This document shows positions 61,574 to 64,000 of a stretch of DNA of 64,000 nucleotides, in pieces (position 1 is the stretch's first letter; each line of letters begins with the position of its first letter). Position numbers and translations under genes: made by a program. Source of the stretch: Rhizobium sp. 11515TR (GTDB taxonomy: Bacteria; Pseudomonadota; Alphaproteobacteria; Rhizobiales; Rhizobiaceae); contig NZ_CP022999.1 of the NCBI RefSeq assembly GCF_002277895.1, positions 682,001 to 746,000 of the forward strand, written 5' to 3'. The notes under the pieces were generated by a model that did not search any database, was not told the DNA's origin, and saw only the letters and a program-made list of their open reading frames with translations.

Positions 61574-63670
61574 TTACCGCGTAAAACTCTGCGCGTTGCC
61601 GGCGTCGACGTTGATGATATTGCCCGTCGACTTGGCGGAAAGGTCCGATGCCAGGAAGTAGATCGCTTCGGCGATGTCCTCCGGGAAAACATTCAGCTTC
61701 AGCATCGAGCGCTTGCGATAATGTTCCTCCAGCTCGTCCACCTCGATCTTCGAGGAGGCGGCGCGCTGCTCGCGCCATTCGCCATTCCAGATCTTCGAGC
61801 CGCGCAACACGGCGTCGGGATTGACCGTGTTCACGCGAATGCCAGCTTCAGCACCTTCCAGTGCCAGGCAGCGGGCGAGATGAATCTCGGCGGCTTTTGC
61901 CGTGCAGTAAGCGGCGGCATTCGGCGAGGAGGCCAAACCGTTCTTCGACGCGACGAAGACGACATTGCCGCCGAGATTCTGGCGGCGGAACAGCCGGAAG
62001 GCTTCGCGCGAAACGAGGAAATAGCCTGTCGTGAGGATATCGATATTGCGGTTCCACATCGAAAGCTCGGTGCTCTCGATCGGCGCAGAAGACGCGATCC
62101 CGGCGTTTGAGACCAGAATATCGACGCCGCCGAATTCGACGCAAGCCTCGGCAAAGGAGGAGATGACGGCATCTTCCTTGGTCACGTCGAGCTTGACGCT
62201 GCGCACCGCATCCGCTCCGTATCTTTTGGCGAAATCGGCCTGTGTGCTCTCCAGCGCCGCCTGATCGATGTCAGCCAGAACCACACAAGCGCCCTCGCCC
62301 ACCAGGCGTGCCGCCGTCGCACGGCCGATGCCGCCGGCGCCGCCGGTGACGAAAGCGACACGGCCGGCAAGGCTCTTCGGCTTCGGCATGCGCTGAAGCT
62401 TCGCCTCTTCCAGCAGCCAATATTCGATATCGAAGGCTTCCTGCTCCGGCAGGCCCTGATATTCGGAAACCGTGGAGGCGCCGCGCATGACATTGATGGC
62501 GTTGACATAGAACTCGCCGGCGATACGGGCCGTCGCCTTGTCGCGGGCAAAGGACAGCATGCCGACGCCGGGCACGAGGAAGATCACCGGGTTCGGATCG
62601 CGCATGGCAGGCGAATTGTCATGCTTGCAATCATTGTAGTAGCGCGCGTAATCGGCGCGGTAATCTTCCAGCGCCTTGTCGAGACCGGCGATGACGGCAT
62701 CGACATCGGGCTTGGTCGGGTCGAAATCGACGATCAACGGTCGGATCTTGGTGCGCAGGAAGTGATCCGGGCAGCTGGTGCCGAGCGCGCCGAGCGGACG
62801 AAGGCTCTTCGAATTGACGAATTCGAGCACGGCATCCTGATCGTCGAAATCGCCGAGCTTGCGCTCGGCCTTGCCGATGCGGCCGCGGATCTCAGGCATC
62901 AGCCGGGCAGCGATGGCGCGGCGCTCCGCCTGCGGCAGGCTCTGGGTAATGGCACCGCCGAAAATCGTCTTGCCTTCCGTCTTGGCGGCGAACCATTCGA
63001 TCGCCTTGTTGATGATCGCGAGCGTCAGCTCGTAGCATTCCTTGGCGTCGTTGGCCCAGGTGAAGAGACCATGGCTTTCGAGAACAACACCCTTGGCATT
63101 CGGATGCGCCTTGACGAAGGCTTCAAGATCGAGGCCGAGCTGGAAGCCGGGACGGCGCCAGGGCAGCCAGCCGATCTCGTCGCCGAAGATCTCGCGCGTC
63201 AGTTCGCGCGAATTCTTCGAAGCGGCGATGGCGATGATGGCATCCGGATGCATGTGGTCGACATGGGTGAACGGCACGAAGCCGTGCAGCGGCGTATCGA
63301 TCGAAGCGGCTCGGGCATTCAGATTAAAGGTGCAATGCGGCAGGAAGCCGACCATGCGATCCTCGTCGGCAACGCCCTGATAGATGTTCTTCAGGCTGTC
63401 GAGCTTGTCCTGATAAAGCGTAGCGAAACCGTCGAGCTTGATGGTGCCGACATCGCCGCCTGAGCCTTTGACCCAGAGCACCCTAACCTTCTCGCCGGAG
63501 AGCGGATCGGTTTCCATGACCTTGGCCGAGGTGTTGCCGCCGCCATAGTTGGTGATACGCTTGTCGGCACCGAGCAAATTCGACCGATAAAGCAGCTTGC
63601 CCGGCTCATCGAGTCCATCAGCATATGCATCATCCCAACGGTTCTTCAGAAGCTGAACGCCAGCCGCCAT
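61574..63670 (-). CDS. rhaD: Bifunctional rhamnulose-1-phosphate aldolase / short-chain dehydrogenase
   Basis: This 698-residue fusion carries a class-II aldolase in about residues 1-400 (NYGGGNTSAKVMETDPLSGE, HMHPDAIIAIAASKNSRELT, VVLESHGLFTWANDAKECYE). A short-chain dehydrogenase follows from about 425 (VAFVTGGAGGIGRATAARLV, NAGIASSAPIESTELSM, AAYCTAKAAEIHLARCLALE). The aldolase splits rhamnulose-1-phosphate to DHAP and L-lactaldehyde, and the SDR domain probably oxidises the lactaldehyde. GGGAGG precedes ATG at 63670. It is divergent from the DeoR regulator, as in the R. leguminosarum rhamnose locus. Confidence 0.95.
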   Translation of the reverse strand: MAAGVQLLKNRWDDAYADGLDEPGKLLYRSNLLGADKRITNYGGGNTSAKVMETDPLSGEKVRVLWVKGSGGDVGTIKLDGFATLYQDKLDSLKNIYQGVADEDRMVGFLPHCTFNLNARAASIDTPLHGFVPFTHVDHMHPDAIIAIAASKNSRELTREIFGDEIGWLPWRRPGFQLGLDLEAFVKAHPNAKGVVLESHGLFTWANDAKECYELTLAIINKAIEWFAAKTEGKTIFGGAITQSLPQAERRAIAARLMPEIRGRIGKAERKLGDFDDQDAVLEFVNSKSLRPLGALGTSCPDHFLRTKIRPLIVDFDPTKPDVDAVIAGLDKALEDYRADYARYYNDCKHDNSPAMRDPNPVIFLVPGVGMLSFARDKATARIAGEFYVNAINVMRGASTVSEYQGLPEQEAFDIEYWLLEEAKLQRMPKPKSLAGRVAFVTGGAGGIGRATAARLVGEGACVVLADIDQAALESTQADFAKRYGADAVRSVKLDVTKEDAVISSFAEACVEFGGVDILVSNAGIASSAPIESTELSMWNRNIDILTTGYFLVSREAFRLFRRQNLGGNVVFVASKNGLASSPNAAAYCTAKAAEIHLARCLALEGAEAGIRVNTVNPDAVLRGSKIWNGEWREQRAASSKIEVDELEEHYRKRSMLKLNVFPEDIAEAIYFLASDLSAKSTGNIINVDAGNAQSFTR

Positions 63671-63772
63671 GTCATCCTCCCTTGAAATCAAGTCTTTCGG
63701 GCGGACCGGATCATGATGGCGCCGCCCTTTGTGAGCAGGGTATCGCTCACGTATAGTCACCTTGTCAATCGA

Positions 63773-63835
63773 AAACGATCAAATTCGATAATGTTGCGAT
63801 GCAATATGAAAGTTTATGATCGTTTGTGATTGACA
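63773..63835. promoter_or_regulatory. Divergent rhaD/rhaR promoter and operator region
   Basis: AAACGATCA (63773-63781) and TGATCGTTT (63817-63825) form a perfect nine-base inverted pair separated by 35 bases. TTGACA (63830-63835) is a consensus -35 for the plus-strand regulator, with AATAAC 17 bases later. The pair is a good candidate for DeoR-type repressor half-sites. Confidence 0.6.
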
Positions 63836-63877
63836 CATTGTCATATTTGCGAAATAACCGCCGACAAGGAGGAGCCA

Positions 63878-64000
63878 ATGCACGAACGCGAACGCCATCG
63901 CATTATCCTGAGCGCCGTACAGGAAAAGTCTGTCGTGACGATTCAGGATATTACCGAGCTGACCGAGGCTTCGGAAGCGACGATACGCCGTGATATCGCT
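63878..64000 (+). CDS. rhaR: DeoR-family regulator of rhamnose genes (3' end outside window)
   Basis: The first 41 codons are visible, starting MHERERHRIILSAVQEKSVV and continuing TIQDITELTEASEATIRRDI. This is the DeoR winged helix (the ATIRRDI recognition helix is family-typical). AAGGAGGAG precedes the ATG. The position divergent from rhaD matches the regulator heading the rhamnose ABC operon of R. leguminosarum, so the rest of that operon probably continues beyond the window. Confidence 0.88.
   Translation, partial: MHERERHRIILSAVQEKSVVTIQDITELTEASEATIRRDIA

Noticed and set aside
61348..61692. 115-residue N-terminal extension of RhaI
   Set aside because: The extension is translated mosaic repeat; GGGAGG and the family-typical start are at 61347.
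1..64000. CRISPR arrays, tRNA/rRNA genes, IS elements or prophage
   Set aside because: No regularly spaced repeats, no recognisable tRNA fold or rRNA sequence, and no transposase, integrase or phage protein was found.

Overview
The window looks like chromosome or chromid sequence of a Rhizobium-type alphaproteobacterium. The grounds are high GC coding DNA, rhizobial mosaic palindromic repeats, an L-rhamnose locus with RhaI-type isomerase and a fused RhaD aldolase/dehydrogenase divergent from a DeoR regulator, and very many ABC uptake systems with LacI, GntR and ROK regulators. No rRNA, tRNA, CRISPR array, IS element or phage gene was seen.

Region 1 (1-6993): ferric-siderophore uptake. It has a partial AraC regulator, a TonB-dependent receptor with an iron-box-like palindrome upstream, a Tat-exported binding protein, a double-length FhuB-type permease and a siderophore-interacting ferric reductase. 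No ATPase gene is present.

Region 2 (7023-18259): nitrate assimilation. Genes for a NasT antiterminator and a NasS cytosolic nitrate sensor are followed by a leader with a sigma-54 promoter, an ANTAR-type hexaloop hairpin and an intrinsic terminator. The leader precedes nrtABC, nirBD and, after a mosaic repeat, nasA. Nitrogen starvation (sigma-54) and nitrate (NasST) therefore appear to be integrated in one leader.

Region 3 (18389-22724): a CorA/ZntB transporter, a secreted protein, then an island of small rhizobial genes. These include two paralogous basic proteins, an extra bS21-like protein, a cold-shock protein, a duplicated leader with terminator, and a small gene behind an alphaproteobacterial LexA-type box.

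Region 4 (22741-35959): two alpha/beta hydrolases, a DJ-1/PfpI enzyme divergent from a GlxA-like regulator, an acetamidase/formamidase, a CPA2 antiporter with a cyclic-nucleotide-binding domain, a xylitol-type dehydrogenase, two DHA2 exporters and a GntR regulator.

Region 5 (35960-48065): a ROK regulator, an M81 peptidase, a GntR regulator with strong upstream palindromes, a complete peptide-type ABC importer, a cytosolic gamma-glutamyltransferase homologue, a DUF1028 protein and a glutathione peroxidase. This reads as a candidate catabolic system for a gamma-glutamyl or otherwise unusual peptide.

Region 6 (48251-64000): a methyltransferase; a LacI-controlled sugar ABC operon with a TIM-barrel isomerase and a Gfo/Idh/MocA dehydrogenase behind two perfect operators; an HpaI-type aldolase; a VOC protein; a WYL regulator; and the rhamnose genes rhaI and rhaD with the start of rhaR.
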